Part shown: one piece after another, positions 1 to 9,999 of the stretch
Position numbering within the stretch: the first letter of the stretch is position 1
Layout: every line of letters begins with the position of its first letter
Made by a program: the position numbers and the translations under genes
DNA from: Xanthobacteraceae bacterium
GTDB taxonomy: Bacteria > Pseudomonadota > Alphaproteobacteria > Rhizobiales > Xanthobacteraceae
Reading direction: 5' to 3'
DNA: 64,000 nucleotides
Assembly (NCBI GenBank): GCA_030041005.1
Contig: JASHOR010000076.1
Span: forward strand, 1-64,000
The notes under the pieces: model-generated
The model's database searches: none
Told to the model about the DNA's origin: nothing
The model's input: the letters and a program-made list of their open reading frames with translations, nothing else

Positions 1-210
1 TTCATGATTTACCGCCTGCTGACCGGCAACGTCATATCGCTCGAACACACCGAGACGCCGGTCGAGGCGCGCGGCCGCGGTCTTGCCTCGCAGCTCATTG
101 AAGGCGTCCTGCGCAGCGTGCGGGCGCGTGGGCTGAAAATCGTGCCGCGCTGCCCGTTCGTGCGCGCCTATCTGGAAATGCACCCGGAGTTTCGCGACCT
201 GGTGCAGTAA
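1..210 (+). CDS. GNAT-like N-acetyltransferase (YjdJ family), 5' end outside window
   Basis: The visible residues contain the acetyl-CoA-binding turn ARGRGLASQLIEGVL followed by IVPRCPFVRAYLEMHPEF, the pattern of the small single-domain Gcn5-related acetyltransferases of about 90-100 residues (YjdJ type). The frame is open back to base 1, and the family needs about 20-25 more residues before the first internal Met, so the ATG at 4 is probably not the start and the gene is cut by the window edge. Substrate is unknown. It lies upstream of tRNA-Ala on the opposite strand and is not clearly part of an operon. Confidence 0.75.
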   Translation, partial: FMIYRLLTGNVISLEHTETPVEARGRGLASQLIEGVLRSVRARGLKIVPRCPFVRAYLEMHPEFRDLVQ

Positions 211-296
211 ACCGGCTGGCGCTCGCGCCTCGGCCGCGTGTGCCGGAAAGATCGGCTCTCAAGAGGCATTTCTTAGGAAAGTCAACGACATAAATT

Positions 297-372
<76 letters not shown>

Positions 373-505
373 TTGCGCCCACGCGGTGGGCACGGAAGTC
401 GGAAGTCGGAAATCAGAATGGCAGGCGAGGGCTGCGAATTCAACACCCGATTCCCGTCTCCGATTTCTGGTGTCTGAAGTCCGAGGACGGCTTCCGAGGA
501 AGGCG

Positions 506-919
506 TCAACCTTCCTCTTCGTTCTCGATATCGCCGCCGATGATGCCGGTGACGTCTTCGTCCTCTTCCTCCTGTTCCTCGATGAAGGCGGCGTCGTCGA
601 GGCTCTCATCCATCTCAACGTCCTCGTCCTCGATCTCGGCCTCGGCCGGTGCCGGCGTCTTCTTGGCAGTGGTGCCGGCGGCCTCGGCATCGGCCTCCTC
701 CAGCGAGACGAATTCGGTCTCGGCCGGTTCGGGAGCGGCCGTTTCCTCCGCCGGCGCGCTCGGGCGGGCGGCGACCGGTTCCGGACGCGTCCGCGCCAGC
801 GGCTCCACCGGCACGACCTTGCCGGTATAGGGCGAGATCACCGGATCCTTGTTGAGGTCATAGAATTTCCGCCCGGTATCGGGGCAGACGCGCTTGGTGC
901 CTAGTTCGGGTTTGGCCAT
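506..919 (-). CDS. TIGR02300 family (FYDLN acid) protein
   Basis: A 137-residue protein starting MAKPELGTKRVCPDTGRKFY, with the conserved N-terminal CPDTGRKFYDLNKDP signature typical of the alphaproteobacterial TIGR02300/FYDLN family. The rest is an extremely acidic, low-complexity tail of Glu/Asp runs ending in EEEG. The single Cys and short N-terminal motif resemble half of a zinc ribbon, but the biochemical role is unknown. The ATG at 919 is chosen because the family begins with MAKPELG; the frame is open far upstream but that extension is only antisense to aroA. It is divergent from aroA, the usual arrangement in Rhizobiales. Confidence 0.88.
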   Translation of the reverse strand: MAKPELGTKRVCPDTGRKFYDLNKDPVISPYTGKVVPVEPLARTRPEPVAARPSAPAEETAAPEPAETEFVSLEEADAEAAGTTAKKTPAPAEAEIEDEDVEMDESLDDAAFIEEQEEEDEDVTGIIGGDIENEEEG

Positions 920-1229
920 GAGTCTGTGCCCTGAAAGGTCATGATCCTGGATGGTTCGCAACCGTGCCGCCGTAACGACCGTGGATCGGCGCAGGATGCG
1001 CTTTGGGGCGTTCACTTGGCGAGCCGAGGTGCGCCTGTCAATAGCGTTTCCGAGAGGGCCGTAGAAGCGACAGCTCGTGATGGTAGCCTTCCCCGGAGGA
1101 GGGTCGTGCGCCGCACTTGCCTTCACCCCACCCGACCACCCGACCGTCAGGGGGAGAATCAAAGCCCGGAGCGGGAGTGCGTGTGCGCAGCCGCTTGCCC
1201 GTGCTAGAAGCCACGCGCAGGATTTTCCG

Positions 1230-2570
1230 ATGGACCCGTGCGTGCAACCCGCTCCCCTGACGGCCCGGCGCAATGGCGCGCTCAAAGGCCGCGTTCGCGT
1301 GCCGGGCGATAAATCGATCTCCATTCGTGCGCTCATTCTCGGCGCGCTCGCCGTGGGCGAGACGCGGATCGGCGGCCTGCTTGAGGGCGAGGATGTGCTC
1401 AGCACCGCGACCGCGCTGCGTGCGCTCGGCGCCCGGCTCGAACCGCGCGGCGGCGGCGAATGGCGCATCCACGGCGTCGGCGTTGGCGGCTTCGCCGCGC
1501 CCGCGCATCCGCTGGATTTGGGCAATTCGGGGACAGGTTGCCGGCTTCTGCTTGGCGCGGTTGCCGGCTGCCCGATCGTGGCGGCATTCGACGGCGACGC
1601 GAGCCTGCGCAAGCGGCCGATGCGGCGCGTGCTCGATCCGCTGGAGCGCATCGGCGCGCGCACGCTGGAGAGCGCCGACGGCCGGCTGCCGTTGAGGCTG
1701 CAAGGCGCGCGCGATCCGATCCCCATCGTGTTCGAGCCAGAGGTCGCCTCGGCCCAGCTCAAATCCGCGACGCTCCTCGCCGGGCTCGCGGCGCCGGGTG
1801 AAACCACCGTGATCGAGCGTGCGGCCACGCGCGACCATACCGAGAAAATGCTCGGCTATTTCGGCGCGAATGTGCGCGTCGCGCCGGAAGGGCAGGGCGG
1901 TGCCGGTCGTCGCATCACGCTTGCCGGCCAGCCGGAGCTTGTGCCGGCGCCGATCGTGGTGCCGGCCGACCCGTCGTCGTCGGCGTTCCCGCTCGTTGCC
2001 GCGTTGCTCGTGCCCGGCTCGGACATCGTGCTCGACGGCGTGATGACGAATCCGCTCCGCACCGGCCTGTTCGTCACGCTCGCCGAGATGGGAGCCTCGA
2101 TCGAGCTTGTCGGCGTGCGCAACGAGGGCGGCGAGGAGGTCGCCGACCTGCGCGTGCGCAGCGCCCCGCTGCGCGGCGTCGAGGTGCCGGCGGCGCGGGC
2201 ACCCTCGATGATCGACGAATATCCGGTGCTGGCGGTGGCCGCCGCGTTTGCCGAAGGCATCACGGTCATGCGCGGACTGAAAGAGCTGCGCGTCAAGGAA
2301 TCCGATCGGCTTGCCGCCACTGCCGCGCTTTTACGCGGCAACGGCGTTGAGGTTGAAATCGACGGTGACGATCTGGTCGTACAGGGAAAGGGACCCGTGC
2401 CCGGTGGCGGCCTGGTCACCACCCACATGGATCACCGCATCGCCATGTCGGCCTTGGTCATGGGACTGGCGAGCGAGCGACCAGTTGCGATCGACGACGG
2501 CAGTTTTATCGCCACAAGCTTTCCGGGATTCGTCGAGCTGATGGGCAGCTTGGGCGCGGAGTTGGGATGA
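1230..2570 (+). CDS. aroA: 3-phosphoshikimate 1-carboxyvinyltransferase (EPSP synthase)
   Basis: Cytoplasmic shikimate-pathway enzyme joining PEP to shikimate 3-phosphate. The 446-residue length is normal. Visible signatures: substrate-binding [11 protein letters not shown] with Lys28 and Ser29, the phosphate-binding [12 protein letters not shown], the catalytic-Asp region [16 protein letters not shown] with Asp329, KESDR, and HMDHRIAMS near the C-terminus. The frame is open about 50 codons upstream, but homologues start near the chosen ATG. The stop overlaps the start of cmk by 4 bases (ATGA), so the two are translationally coupled. Confidence 0.97.
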   Translation: MDPCVQPAPLTARRNGALKGRVRVPGDKSISIRALILGALAVGETRIGGLLEGEDVLSTATALRALGARLEPRGGGEWRIHGVGVGGFAAPAHPLDLGNSGTGCRLLLGAVAGCPIVAAFDGDASLRKRPMRRVLDPLERIGARTLESADGRLPLRLQGARDPIPIVFEPEVASAQLKSATLLAGLAAPGETTVIERAATRDHTEKMLGYFGANVRVAPEGQGGAGRRITLAGQPELVPAPIVVPADPSSSAFPLVAALLVPGSDIVLDGVMTNPLRTGLFVTLAEMGASIELVGVRNEGGEEVADLRVRSAPLRGVEVPAARAPSMIDEYPVLAVAAAFAEGITVMRGLKELRVKESDRLAATAALLRGNGVEVEIDGDDLVVQGKGPVPGGGLVTTHMDHRIAMSALVMGLASERPVAIDDGSFIATSFPGFVELMGSLGAELG

Positions 2571-3205
2571 TCATCGCCATCGACGGGCCAGCGGCTTCCG
2601 GCAAGGGCACCATCGCGCGGCGGCTTGCGCACAAATACGGGCTGCATCACCTTGACACCGGGTTGCTTTACCGCGCCGTCGCCAAAGCGGTGCTCGATGC
2701 CGGATTTCCGCCCGACGACATCGGGCAGGCGATCGCGGCGGCTGCGGCGCTCGATCCGGAGAAATTCGATGAAAGCGCGCTGAAGACTCAGCAGATCACG
2801 GAGGCGGCCTCGGTGGTGGCGGCGATTCCGCAGGTGCGCGCAGCGTTAATGAATTATCAGCGCGCTTTCGCCCAAAAGCCGCCGGGAGTCGTGCTCGATG
2901 GCCGCGACATCGGCACCGTCATCGCGCCCGCCGCCGAGGTGAAATTGTTCGTCTTCGCAAGCCCGCAAGTGCGCGCCAAGCGCCGCGTGGCTGAACTCAA
3001 GGCGCGCGGCGAGGAGGCCGATGAGCAGGCGGTTCTGGCCGATCTCGTGCGCCGCGACGAGCGCGACTCGCGGCGCGCCGCCGCCCCGCTCATGCCGGCG
3101 CCCGACGCCCACTTGCTCGATACTACGCATTTGGATATAGACGCCGCGTTGCGGGCCGCCGTCGCCATCATCGAGGCTGTCCGAACGGGCCGAAAGCGCG
3201 GATGA
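2567..3205 (+). CDS. cmk: Cytidylate kinase
   Basis: Phosphorylates CMP/dCMP to the diphosphate. The 212-residue protein has the P-loop GPAASGKGT at residues 7-15, the CMP-contacting LDTGLLYR (residues 29-36, a variant of DTGAMYR), DGRDIGTVI, and the LID-region arginines RRDERDSRR. Overlap with aroA (ATGA) and the following rpsA reproduce the conserved aroA-cmk-rpsA order of many proteobacteria. The C-terminal [13 protein letters not shown] is also typical. Confidence 0.97.
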   Translation: MIIAIDGPAASGKGTIARRLAHKYGLHHLDTGLLYRAVAKAVLDAGFPPDDIGQAIAAAAALDPEKFDESALKTQQITEAASVVAAIPQVRAALMNYQRAFAQKPPGVVLDGRDIGTVIAPAAEVKLFVFASPQVRAKRRVAELKARGEEADEQAVLADLVRRDERDSRRAAAPLMPAPDAHLLDTTHLDIDAALRAAVAIIEAVRTGRKRG

Positions 3206-3369
3206 CAAGGGCGCTTTCGTCATTGGAGGTTAGCCCGTTCGCCGCCTTGCAAGCGTGCCTTGGACGCCAGAAATTATACCCGAGTGTGTGGTCGTCAGCC
3301 CCAACCGCCGGATTGCCGGCGGCCGCCGCGCATTCGGGATCGCTTCATCAAAGGGGCTCGGAGTATTGA

Positions 3370-5115
3370 ATGGCTCAAGTTGCCGCCGCATCGATCGCCG
3401 CGCCGTCGCGCGAAGATTTTGCCAAACTGATTGATGAATCGTTCGGCGACGGTCACCTGCAGGAAGGTTCCGTCGTCAAGGGCACGGTCGTCGCCATCGA
3501 GAAGGACGTGGCCGTCATCGATGTCGGGCTGAAGACCGAGGGCCGCGTCGCCTTGCGGGAATTCGCCGGGCCCGGACGGCAGGCCGACATCAAGGTCGGC
3601 GACACCGTCGAGGTGTACCTCGATCGGGTCGAAAATGCGCTCGGCGAGGCTGTGCTCTCGCGCGACAAGGCGCGGCGCGAGGAAAGCTGGGGCAAGCTCG
3701 AAAAGGCGTTCCAGAACAACGAAAAGGTGCAGGGCATCATCTTCAATCAGGTCAAGGGCGGCTTCACCGTCGATCTCGATGGCGCCGTCGCCTTCCTGCC
3801 GCGTTCGCAGGTCGATATCCGTCCGATCCGCGATGTGTCGCCGTTGATGAACAACCCGCAACCGTTCCAAATCCTGAAAATGGATCGCCGCCGCGGCAAC
3901 ATCGTCGTCTCGCGCCGCACCGTACTGGAGGAAACGCGCGCCGAGCAGCGCCAGGAGCTGGTGCAGAACCTCGAAGAGGGCCAGGTGATCGACGGCGTGG
4001 TGAAGAACATCACCGATTACGGCGCCTTCGTCGACCTAGGCGGCATCGACGGACTGCTCCACGTCACCGACATCGCCTGGCGGCGGGTCAATCATCCGTC
4101 CGAGGTGCTCAACATTGGCCAGCAGGTGAAGGTCAAGATCATCAAGATCAACCACGAGACCCACCGCATCTCGCTCGGTATGAAGCAGCTCCTCGACGAT
4201 CCATGGCAGGGCATCGAGGCGAAATATCCGGTCGGCGCCAAGTTCAAGGGCCGCGTCACCAACATCACCGACTACGGCGCGTTCGTCGAGCTGGAGCCCG
4301 GCATCGAAGGTCTGATCCACGTCTCGGAAATGTCGTGGACCAAGAAGAACGTGCATCCCGGCAAGATCGTCTCCACCTCGCAGGAAGTCGAGGTGCAGGT
4401 GCTGGAGGTCGACCCGGTCAAGCGCCGAATCTCGCTCGGCCTGAAGCAGACCATGCGCAATCCGTGGGAGGTTTTCGTCGAGAAATATCCGCCCGGATCC
4501 GTGGTCGAAGGCGAGGTCAAGAACAAGACCGAATTCGGCCTGTTCCTCGGGCTCGACGGCGACGTCGACGGCATGGTGCATCTGTCGGACCTCGACTGGA
4601 AACGGCCAGGCGAGCAGGTAATCGAGGAATACAAGAAGGGCGACAAGGTCAGGGCGCAGGTGCTCGATGTCGATATCGAGAAGGAGCGCATCTCGCTCGG
4701 CATCAAGCAGTTGGCCGATGGCGGCGCGGTCTCCGCCGAAGCGACCGGCGAATTGAAGAAAGGGGCCGTCGTCACCTGCGAAGTCACCGACGTCAAGGAA
4801 GGCGGCCTCGAAGTGCGCATCGTCGGCCTCGACTTGACCACCTTCATCAAGCGTTCCGAGCTTGCGCGCGATCGCTCCGAGCAGCGTCCGGACCGTTTCT
4901 CGGTCGGGCAGAAGGTTGATGCCCGCGTGGTGCAGTTCGACCGTCGCTCGCACAAGGTCACGGTGTCGATCAAGGCGCTGGAAGTGGCCGAAGAGAAGGA
5001 AGCGATCGCCCAATACGGCTCCTCCGATTCCGGTGCCACCCTGGGCGACATTCTGGGAACGGCGCTGCGCCGCAAAGGCGAGGAGGAGAGCGAAAAGGAC
5101 GAGGGTAGCGAGTAA
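3370..5115 (+). CDS. rpsA: 30S ribosomal protein S1
   Basis: RNA-binding ribosomal protein that unfolds mRNA and helps start translation. The 581 residues contain six S1/OB-fold repeats. The recognisable cores are VVAIEKDVAVIDVGLKTEG, VKNITDYGAFVDLGGIDGLL, VTNITDYGAFVELEPGIEGL and VKNKTEFGLFLGLDGDVDG. The acidic C-terminal tail (EESEKDEGSE) is common in alphaproteobacteria. A 7-bp hairpin (TTGCCGC-CAA-GCGGCAA, 5135-5151) just after the stop has no T-run, so at best it is a weak terminator or processing site before sppA. Confidence 0.97.
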   Translation: MAQVAAASIAAPSREDFAKLIDESFGDGHLQEGSVVKGTVVAIEKDVAVIDVGLKTEGRVALREFAGPGRQADIKVGDTVEVYLDRVENALGEAVLSRDKARREESWGKLEKAFQNNEKVQGIIFNQVKGGFTVDLDGAVAFLPRSQVDIRPIRDVSPLMNNPQPFQILKMDRRRGNIVVSRRTVLEETRAEQRQELVQNLEEGQVIDGVVKNITDYGAFVDLGGIDGLLHVTDIAWRRVNHPSEVLNIGQQVKVKIIKINHETHRISLGMKQLLDDPWQGIEAKYPVGAKFKGRVTNITDYGAFVELEPGIEGLIHVSEMSWTKKNVHPGKIVSTSQEVEVQVLEVDPVKRRISLGLKQTMRNPWEVFVEKYPPGSVVEGEVKNKTEFGLFLGLDGDVDGMVHLSDLDWKRPGEQVIEEYKKGDKVRAQVLDVDIEKERISLGIKQLADGGAVSAEATGELKKGAVVTCEVTDVKEGGLEVRIVGLDLTTFIKRSELARDRSEQRPDRFSVGQKVDARVVQFDRRSHKVTVSIKALEVAEEKEAIAQYGSSDSGATLGDILGTALRRKGEEESEKDEGSE

Positions 5116-5258
5116 TACGCGCCGTGATTCTGGTTTGCCGCCAAGCGGCAAGTGCGGAATTCATATTCACGGAACGCGATTATGGCGTTCCGCCCCCTCG
5201 CCGCGCTCGCCGCCGGACCGACGATGCAATTGGCGAAAGCTGAACAAGGACCCGGTCG

Positions 5259-6236
5259 ATGTCGCTTGACGCCGACAAGATCGTTGACCGCCGCCGGATG
5301 CGGCGCAAGCTCACCTTCTGGCGTGTCGTTGCAATCGCGGTGATCGTGCTGGCCGTCGGCAGCGCCGCTATCGCGTTGAGCAGGCGGGCCGGTCTGGTCA
5401 GCAGTCCCTATATCGCGCGCGTCACCATCACCGGACTGATCCGCGACGACGAGGAACGGGTTCACCAGCTCGACCGGCTGGCGCGCTCGTCTGAGGCGAA
5501 AGCGGTGATCCTGCATGTCGACTCGCCGGGCGGCACCACGGCGGGCTCCGAGCAATTATACGATGCGCTCGGCCGGGTGCGCGCCAAGAAGCCGATCGTG
5601 GTCGTGGTCGACAGCATGGCCGCTTCCGGCGCCTACATCACCGCGCTCGCCGGCGATTACATCATCGCCAAGCAGACCTCGCTCGTCGGTTCGATCGGCG
5701 TCCTGTTCGAATATCCGAACTTCACCGACCTGCTCGGCAAGATCGGCGTCAAGGTCGAGTCGATCAAATCGACGCCGCTGAAAGCGGCGCCGAGCGGCTT
5801 CGAACCGACCAGCCCGGAAGCGCGTGCGGCCATTCAATCGATCATCATGGATTCTTATGCCTGGTTCAAAGGCCTGGTGCAGAACCGCCGGCACATGACC
5901 GGCGACCAGCTTGCCGCGGTCGACGACGGACGCGTGTTCACCGGCCATCAGGGCCTCGGCCTGAAGCTGATCGATCAGATCGGCGATGAAGAGGCGGCGA
6001 AAGCCTGGCTCGTAAAGGTGAAAAAAATCAGTGCCAACCTGCCGGTTCGCGACTTTCGACTGCACAGCCGGCTCGACGAGCTGCCGTTCCTGCATGCCGC
6101 CGCCCTGACGACGCTCAGGGCTTTCGGGCTCGACGGCTGGGCGCAGCGGCTGCAAGAACTCGACGCCGCGCGAACGTTTGATCGTCTCAATCTTGACGGT
6201 CTGTTGGCGCTTTGGCAACCTATCAACGCGAACTGA
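5259..6236 (+). CDS. sppA: Signal peptide peptidase SppA (S49 family, short form)
   Basis: Inner-membrane serine protease that clears cleaved signal peptides. The 325-residue protein has one N-terminal transmembrane segment (about residues 20-40). The nucleophile lies in [14 protein letters not shown] (Ser123) and the general-base lysine in [12 protein letters not shown] (Lys175), as expected for the short Ser-Lys dyad form. The motif [18 protein letters not shown], around residues 88-103, is also typical. It sits between rpsA and ihfB, a classic alphaproteobacterial order, and its 3' end is about 50 bases from the ihfB start. Confidence 0.94.
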   Translation: MSLDADKIVDRRRMRRKLTFWRVVAIAVIVLAVGSAAIALSRRAGLVSSPYIARVTITGLIRDDEERVHQLDRLARSSEAKAVILHVDSPGGTTAGSEQLYDALGRVRAKKPIVVVVDSMAASGAYITALAGDYIIAKQTSLVGSIGVLFEYPNFTDLLGKIGVKVESIKSTPLKAAPSGFEPTSPEARAAIQSIIMDSYAWFKGLVQNRRHMTGDQLAAVDDGRVFTGHQGLGLKLIDQIGDEEAAKAWLVKVKKISANLPVRDFRLHSRLDELPFLHAAALTTLRAFGLDGWAQRLQELDAARTFDRLNLDGLLALWQPINAN

Positions 6237-6286
6237 AGAGGGCTTTCGACCGCGGCGACGTTACCGGGCAAGGCAAGGCGGCACAC

Positions 6287-6577
6287 ATGATCAAGTCCGA
6301 ACTCGTTGAGAAGATTGCCGAGCAGAACCCACATCTTTATCAGCGTGACGTCGAGAACATCGTCAACGCCATTCTCAACGAGATCATCGCGGCCATGGCG
6401 CGCGGCGATCGGGTGGAGCTGCGCGGCTTCGGCGCGTTTTCGGTCAAGCAACGCCCGGCGCGTACCGGGCGCAACCCGCGCACCGGCGCCCACGTCGCCG
6501 TGGACCAGAAATGCGTGCCGTTCTTCAAGACCGGCAAGGAAATGCGCGAGCGGCTCAATCGCGAGGGCGAGGCCTGA
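6287..6577 (+). CDS. ihfB: Integration host factor subunit beta
   Basis: DNA-bending HU/IHF-family protein. The 96 residues start [19 protein letters not shown] and include the DNA-intercalating beta-arm RNPRTGAHV and the [13 protein letters not shown] segment typical of IHF-beta. The ATG at 6287 is preferred over the earlier in-frame ATG at 6212, because the family begins with (M)IKSEL and the extra residues would overlap sppA. Partner of IhfA, which is not encoded here. Confidence 0.94.
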   Translation: MIKSELVEKIAEQNPHLYQRDVENIVNAILNEIIAAMARGDRVELRGFGAFSVKQRPARTGRNPRTGAHVAVDQKCVPFFKTGKEMRERLNREGEA

Positions 6578-6627
6578 ATGCTTCCGCCCTGCATGAGCGC
6601 GGGGCGGGATGCATACGGAGCACAAAA

Positions 6628-6999
6628 TTGCTGCGCAAGATCGTCGGGGCGCTGATCCTGGTGCCGCTTGCCATCGTCATCATCGCGTTCGCGGTCGCCA
6701 ACCGCCAGAGCGTCATGGTGTCGCTCGATCCGTTTAGCACGACGGCGCCGGCGGCGTCGCTGACGCTGCCGCTGTTCGCGCTGATCATGCTCAGCCTTAT
6801 CGTCGGCGTTCTGGTCGGCGGCATCGCCTCCTGGCTCGGCCATGGCGGATGGCGCCGCGCCGCCCGGCGTTTCGAGCGCGAGGTGGGCGAACTGCGCGCC
6901 AGAATCGATGCGTTTGAAGCCGCCGCGCGCGAGCCCAGCATCGTCCCGGCAGAGCGGGCACCGCCGCCGCGGCTCAAGCTCAAGCCTCCAGCGGGCTGA
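6628..6999 (+). CDS. LapA-domain (DUF1049) membrane protein
   Basis: A 123-residue protein with two transmembrane helices (LRKIVGALILVPLAIVIIAF at the N-terminus and LPLFALIMLSLIVGVLVGGI in the middle), then a cytoplasmic amphipathic/coiled-coil segment rich in Arg, Glu and Ala. This matches the lipopolysaccharide-assembly protein A (LapA/YciS) domain. The TTG start is chosen because GGAG lies 7 bases upstream (6617-6620); no ATG in this frame has a comparable ribosome site. Position between ihfB and trpF is typical of Rhizobiales. Family role: LPS assembly regulation, not shown for this protein. Confidence 0.82.
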   Translation: MLRKIVGALILVPLAIVIIAFAVANRQSVMVSLDPFSTTAPAASLTLPLFALIMLSLIVGVLVGGIASWLGHGGWRRAARRFEREVGELRARIDAFEAAAREPSIVPAERAPPPRLKLKPPAG

Positions 7000-7058
7000 T
7001 TGGCGAAAAGCGTTGCCTATATGATAGTGTGGCTTGGCATCACATTACTGTCGGATCA

Positions 7059-7739
7059 ATGAGTCTTCTCATCAAAATCTGCGGCCTTTCGACAGCAGAG
7101 GCCCTCGATGTCGCGCTTGATGAGGGCGCGGACATGGTCGGTTTTGTGTTCTTTCCGCCGTCGCCGCGCAACGTGTCTCTCGACGCCGCGCGTGCGCTGG
7201 GCGTGCGCGTGACGGGCCGCGCGAAGAAAGTCGCCTTATCGGTCGATGCTGACGATGATCTGCTGACGGCCATGGTCCGTGCGCTTTCGCCTGATTTCCT
7301 GCAATTACATGGCGGGGAATCGCCGGAGCGCGTATCGGCGATCAAGGCGCGGTTCAAATTGCCGGTTATCAAAGCGCTTGCGATAGAGGCAAAGAGCGAC
7401 TTTGCCCAAGTCAAGAACTATGCATCAGTCAGCGATTGGATATTGTTTGACGCGAAAGCGCCCGCCGATGCCACGCGGCCGGGAGGTCTCGGTAAGCCGT
7501 TTGACTGGGCTCTGCTCAGGGGCGCCATACCGGGCGGCCCAGTCATTCTGTCTGGCGGCCTGGATGCGGAAAACGTCGAAGAGGCTTTGAAAGTTACCCG
7601 CGCGCCAGCCGTGGATGTATCATCTGGCGTGGAACGTTCTCCGGGTCGGAAGGACCCCAAAAAGATCCGCGAATTCGTTCGCGCTGCGCGCCAAGCCCAT
7701 CTCCGCGTGTCGCCTTGTGAAGTCGTAAGCAATTCATGA
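7059..7739 (+). CDS. trpF: Phosphoribosylanthranilate isomerase
   Basis: Third step of tryptophan synthesis, converting N-(5-phosphoribosyl)anthranilate to CdRP. The 226-residue TIM barrel shows KICGLS with the catalytic Cys8, [33 protein letters not shown] followed by GGLGKPFDW (catalytic Asp region) and the phosphate-binding [15 protein letters not shown] and [16 protein letters not shown]. The stop overlaps the trpB start by 4 bases. A possible -10 element (TATGAT) lies about 30 bases upstream of the start. Confidence 0.97.
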   Translation: MSLLIKICGLSTAEALDVALDEGADMVGFVFFPPSPRNVSLDAARALGVRVTGRAKKVALSVDADDDLLTAMVRALSPDFLQLHGGESPERVSAIKARFKLPVIKALAIEAKSDFAQVKNYASVSDWILFDAKAPADATRPGGLGKPFDWALLRGAIPGGPVILSGGLDAENVEEALKVTRAPAVDVSSGVERSPGRKDPKKIREFVRAARQAHLRVSPCEVVSNS

Positions 7740-8962
7740 CCGTGCAGCAGATACCGAATTCCTTCCGCACCGGACCGGACGAGCACGGGCATTTCGGCAT
7801 CTATGGCGGCCGCTTCGTCGCCGAGACGCTGATGCCGCTTATCCTGCAACTGGAAAAAGCGTACGGCGAAGCCAAGGCCGATCCGGCCTTTCAGAAAGAG
7901 ATGGACGGCTACCTCGCGCACTATGTCGGCCGGCCGTCACCGCTTTATTTCGCCGAGCGGCTCAGTGCATATTGCGGGGGGGCCAAGATCTATCTCAAGC
8001 GCGAGGAGCTCAACCATACCGGCGCGCACAAGGTCAACAATGTGCTCGGTCAAATCCTGTTGGCGCGGCGCATGGGCAAGCAAAGAATCATCGCCGAGAC
8101 CGGCGCCGGCATGCACGGCGTTGCCACGGCCACCTTGTGCGCGCGCTTCGGGCTCGAATGCATCGTCTACATGGGCTCGGTCGACGTCGAGCGGCAGAAG
8201 GCGAACGTCTTTCGCATGAAGACGCTGGGCGCCCGGGTCGTGCCGGTCGAATCAGGCGCCAAGACGCTCAAGGACGCGATGAACGAGGCGCTGCGGGATT
8301 GGGTGACCAACGTCGATTCCACGTTCTATTGTATCGGCACTGTCGCGGGCCCGCATCCCTACCCGATGATGGTGCGCGACTTCCAATCGATCATCGGGCA
8401 TGAGACGCGCGAACAGATGCAGACCGCCGAAGGCCGCCTGCCCAATTCGCTGATCGCCTGCATCGGTGGCGGCTCCAACGCGATGGGATTGTTTCATCCG
8501 TTCCTCGATGACAACGAGATCGAAATCTACGGCGTGGAAGCGGCCGGCCACGGCATCGCGACCGGGCAGCACGCGGCCTCCATAGCCGGCGGCCGGCCGG
8601 GCGTGCTGCACGGCAATCGCACTTATCTGCTCATGAACGAGGACGGCCAGATCAACGAGGCGCATTCGATCTCGGCGGGCCTCGATTATCCCGGCATCGG
8701 GCCGGAACACGCCTGGCTCAACGACGTCGGCCGCATCAAATTCCTGTCGGCGACCGACGACGAGGCGCTCAACGCTTTCGCGCTCTTGTCGAAGCTCGAA
8801 GGCATCATCCCGGCGCTGGAGCCGGCGCACGCCATCGCCAGGGTTCTCAATCTCGCGCCGCAGAAGCCGAGAGATCACCTCATGGTGGTCAATCTCTCCG
8901 GCCGCGGCGACAAAGACCTCGAGACCGTGGCGCGGCATCTGGACGAGAAGATGAAATCTTGA
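7736..8962 (+). CDS. trpB: Tryptophan synthase beta chain
   Basis: Pyridoxal-phosphate enzyme that condenses indole with serine. Of normal length (408 residues). The PLP lysine is Lys99 in HTGAHKVNN, the catalytic glutamate lies in [12 protein letters not shown], and the phosphate-binding glycines are in [10 protein letters not shown]. It is co-transcribed with trpF (ATGA overlap). It is separated from trpA by about 200 bases filled with two copies of a 35-bp repeat. Confidence 0.98.
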   Translation: MTVQQIPNSFRTGPDEHGHFGIYGGRFVAETLMPLILQLEKAYGEAKADPAFQKEMDGYLAHYVGRPSPLYFAERLSAYCGGAKIYLKREELNHTGAHKVNNVLGQILLARRMGKQRIIAETGAGMHGVATATLCARFGLECIVYMGSVDVERQKANVFRMKTLGARVVPVESGAKTLKDAMNEALRDWVTNVDSTFYCIGTVAGPHPYPMMVRDFQSIIGHETREQMQTAEGRLPNSLIACIGGGSNAMGLFHPFLDDNEIEIYGVEAAGHGIATGQHAASIAGGRPGVLHGNRTYLLMNEDGQINEAHSISAGLDYPGIGPEHAWLNDVGRIKFLSATDDEALNAFALLSKLEGIIPALEPAHAIARVLNLAPQKPRDHLMVVNLSGRGDKDLETVARHLDEKMKS

Positions 8963-8994
8963 TGCGAGCGGCGAGCTCAGTTTGTTTCCTCCCC

Positions 8995-9095
8995 CCTTGC
9001 GGGGGAGGATTAGGGAGGGGGGTCACCCCTGCTCCGACCAGGGCGCCATGCGCCTGCCGCCCTTGCGGGGGAGGATTAGGGAGGGGGGTCACCCC
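8995..9095. repeat. Pair of identical 35-bp GC-rich direct repeats
   Basis: CCTTGCGGGGGAGGATTAGG continuing to GGAGGGGGGTCACCCC occurs at 8995-9029 and again, base for base, at 9061-9095 (period 66). A related stem, CCCCCTCAAGGGGGGAGG, follows at about 9131-9148 just before the trpA ribosome site. These resemble the CCTCCCC-TTGCGGGGGAGG intergenic repeats scattered in Rhizobiales genomes, and related hairpins recur in this window at 36283-36302 and 58925-58941. They could fold in the trpB-trpA mRNA. Confidence 0.9.
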
Positions 9096-9164
9096 CCTCC
9101 CGGCGCGCGCTCTACAGTGCGCGTCGGCCTCCCCCTCAAGGGGGGAGGCAACTGGAGTTGGACG

Positions 9165-9998
9165 ATGAGTACCCGCATCGACGCGCGCTTTGCCGCGCTC
9201 AAGAAGGAAGGCCGTGCCGCGCTGGTGACGTTCACCATGGCTGGCGATCCGGACTACGATGCGGCGTTGGCGATCCTCAATGCGCTGCCGAAAGCCGGCG
9301 CCGACGTGGTCGAACTCGGCATGCCGTTCACCGACCCGATGGCTGACGGGCCGGCGATCCAGGCCGCCGGGTTGCGCGCGCTCAAGGCCGGGCAGGACAT
9401 GAAGCGCACGCTGTCGCTGGTGCGCGAATTTCGCCATGGCGATGCCGCGACGCCCATCGTGCTCATGGGCTACTACAATCCGATCTACGTCTACGGCAAC
9501 GAACGCTTTCTGACCGACGCGAGGGCGGCAGGCGTCGATGGGCTGATCGTCGTTGACCTGCCGCCGGAGGAGGATGTTGAGCTTTGCCTGCCGGCCTTGA
9601 ACGCGGGCCTCAATTTCATCCGCCTCGCCACGCCGACTACTGACGACAAGCGGTTGCCGGCCGTGCTCGGCAACACCTCGGGCTTCGTCTATTACGTTTC
9701 CATCACCGGCATTACCGGCGCCGCGGCGCCGGATGCCGGCAAGGTGACGGACGCGGTGGCACGCATCAAGCGCCACACCAGGCTGCCAGTGTGTGTCGGA
9801 TTTGGCGTGCGTACGGCGGAACAGGCGCGCGCTATCGCGCTGGGCGCGGACGGCGTTGTCGTCGGCTCGGCGCTGGTCGATACGGTGCGCAAAAGTCTCG
9901 ATCCGGCCGGCAAGGCGACCACGGCAACGGCCCCGGCCGTCGCCGAACTTGTGCGCACGCTGGCGCAAGGGGTGCGCGGACCGCTCAAGTCGTCGTAG
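9165..9998 (+). CDS. trpA: Tryptophan synthase alpha chain
   Basis: Releases indole from indole-3-glycerol phosphate and channels it to TrpB. The 277-residue TIM barrel carries the catalytic Glu50 in [12 protein letters not shown] and Asp61 in MADGPAIQ (Glu49/Asp60 of the Salmonella enzyme), plus [21 protein letters not shown] and the phosphate-binding [13 protein letters not shown] and [12 protein letters not shown]. The start is the ATG after AACTGGAGTTGGACG; an upstream in-frame extension runs through the repeats and is not coding. In relatives accD and folC usually follow, but here a convergent gene does. Confidence 0.97.
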   Translation: MSTRIDARFAALKKEGRAALVTFTMAGDPDYDAALAILNALPKAGADVVELGMPFTDPMADGPAIQAAGLRALKAGQDMKRTLSLVREFRHGDAATPIVLMGYYNPIYVYGNERFLTDARAAGVDGLIVVDLPPEEDVELCLPALNAGLNFIRLATPTTDDKRLPAVLGNTSGFVYYVSITGITGAAAPDAGKVTDAVARIKRHTRLPVCVGFGVRTAEQARAIALGADGVVVGSALVDTVRKSLDPAGKATTATAPAVAELVRTLAQGVRGPLKSS

Positions 9999-9999
9999 T

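Noticed and set aside
506-1828. 440-aa frame extending the TIGR02300 protein backwards
   Set aside because: Only the part from 919 matches the family; the rest is antisense to aroA.
4036-5151. 371-aa frame antisense to rpsA
   Set aside because: Pure shadow of the S1 repeats.
5135-5151. Rho-independent terminator after rpsA
   Set aside because: Stem of 7 bp but no T-run; only a possible weak structure.
8995-9095. CRISPR-like pair of repeats
   Set aside because: Only two copies, no leader or cas genes, and the spacer carries the same G-rich theme; it is an intergenic repeat. No CRISPR array elsewhere.
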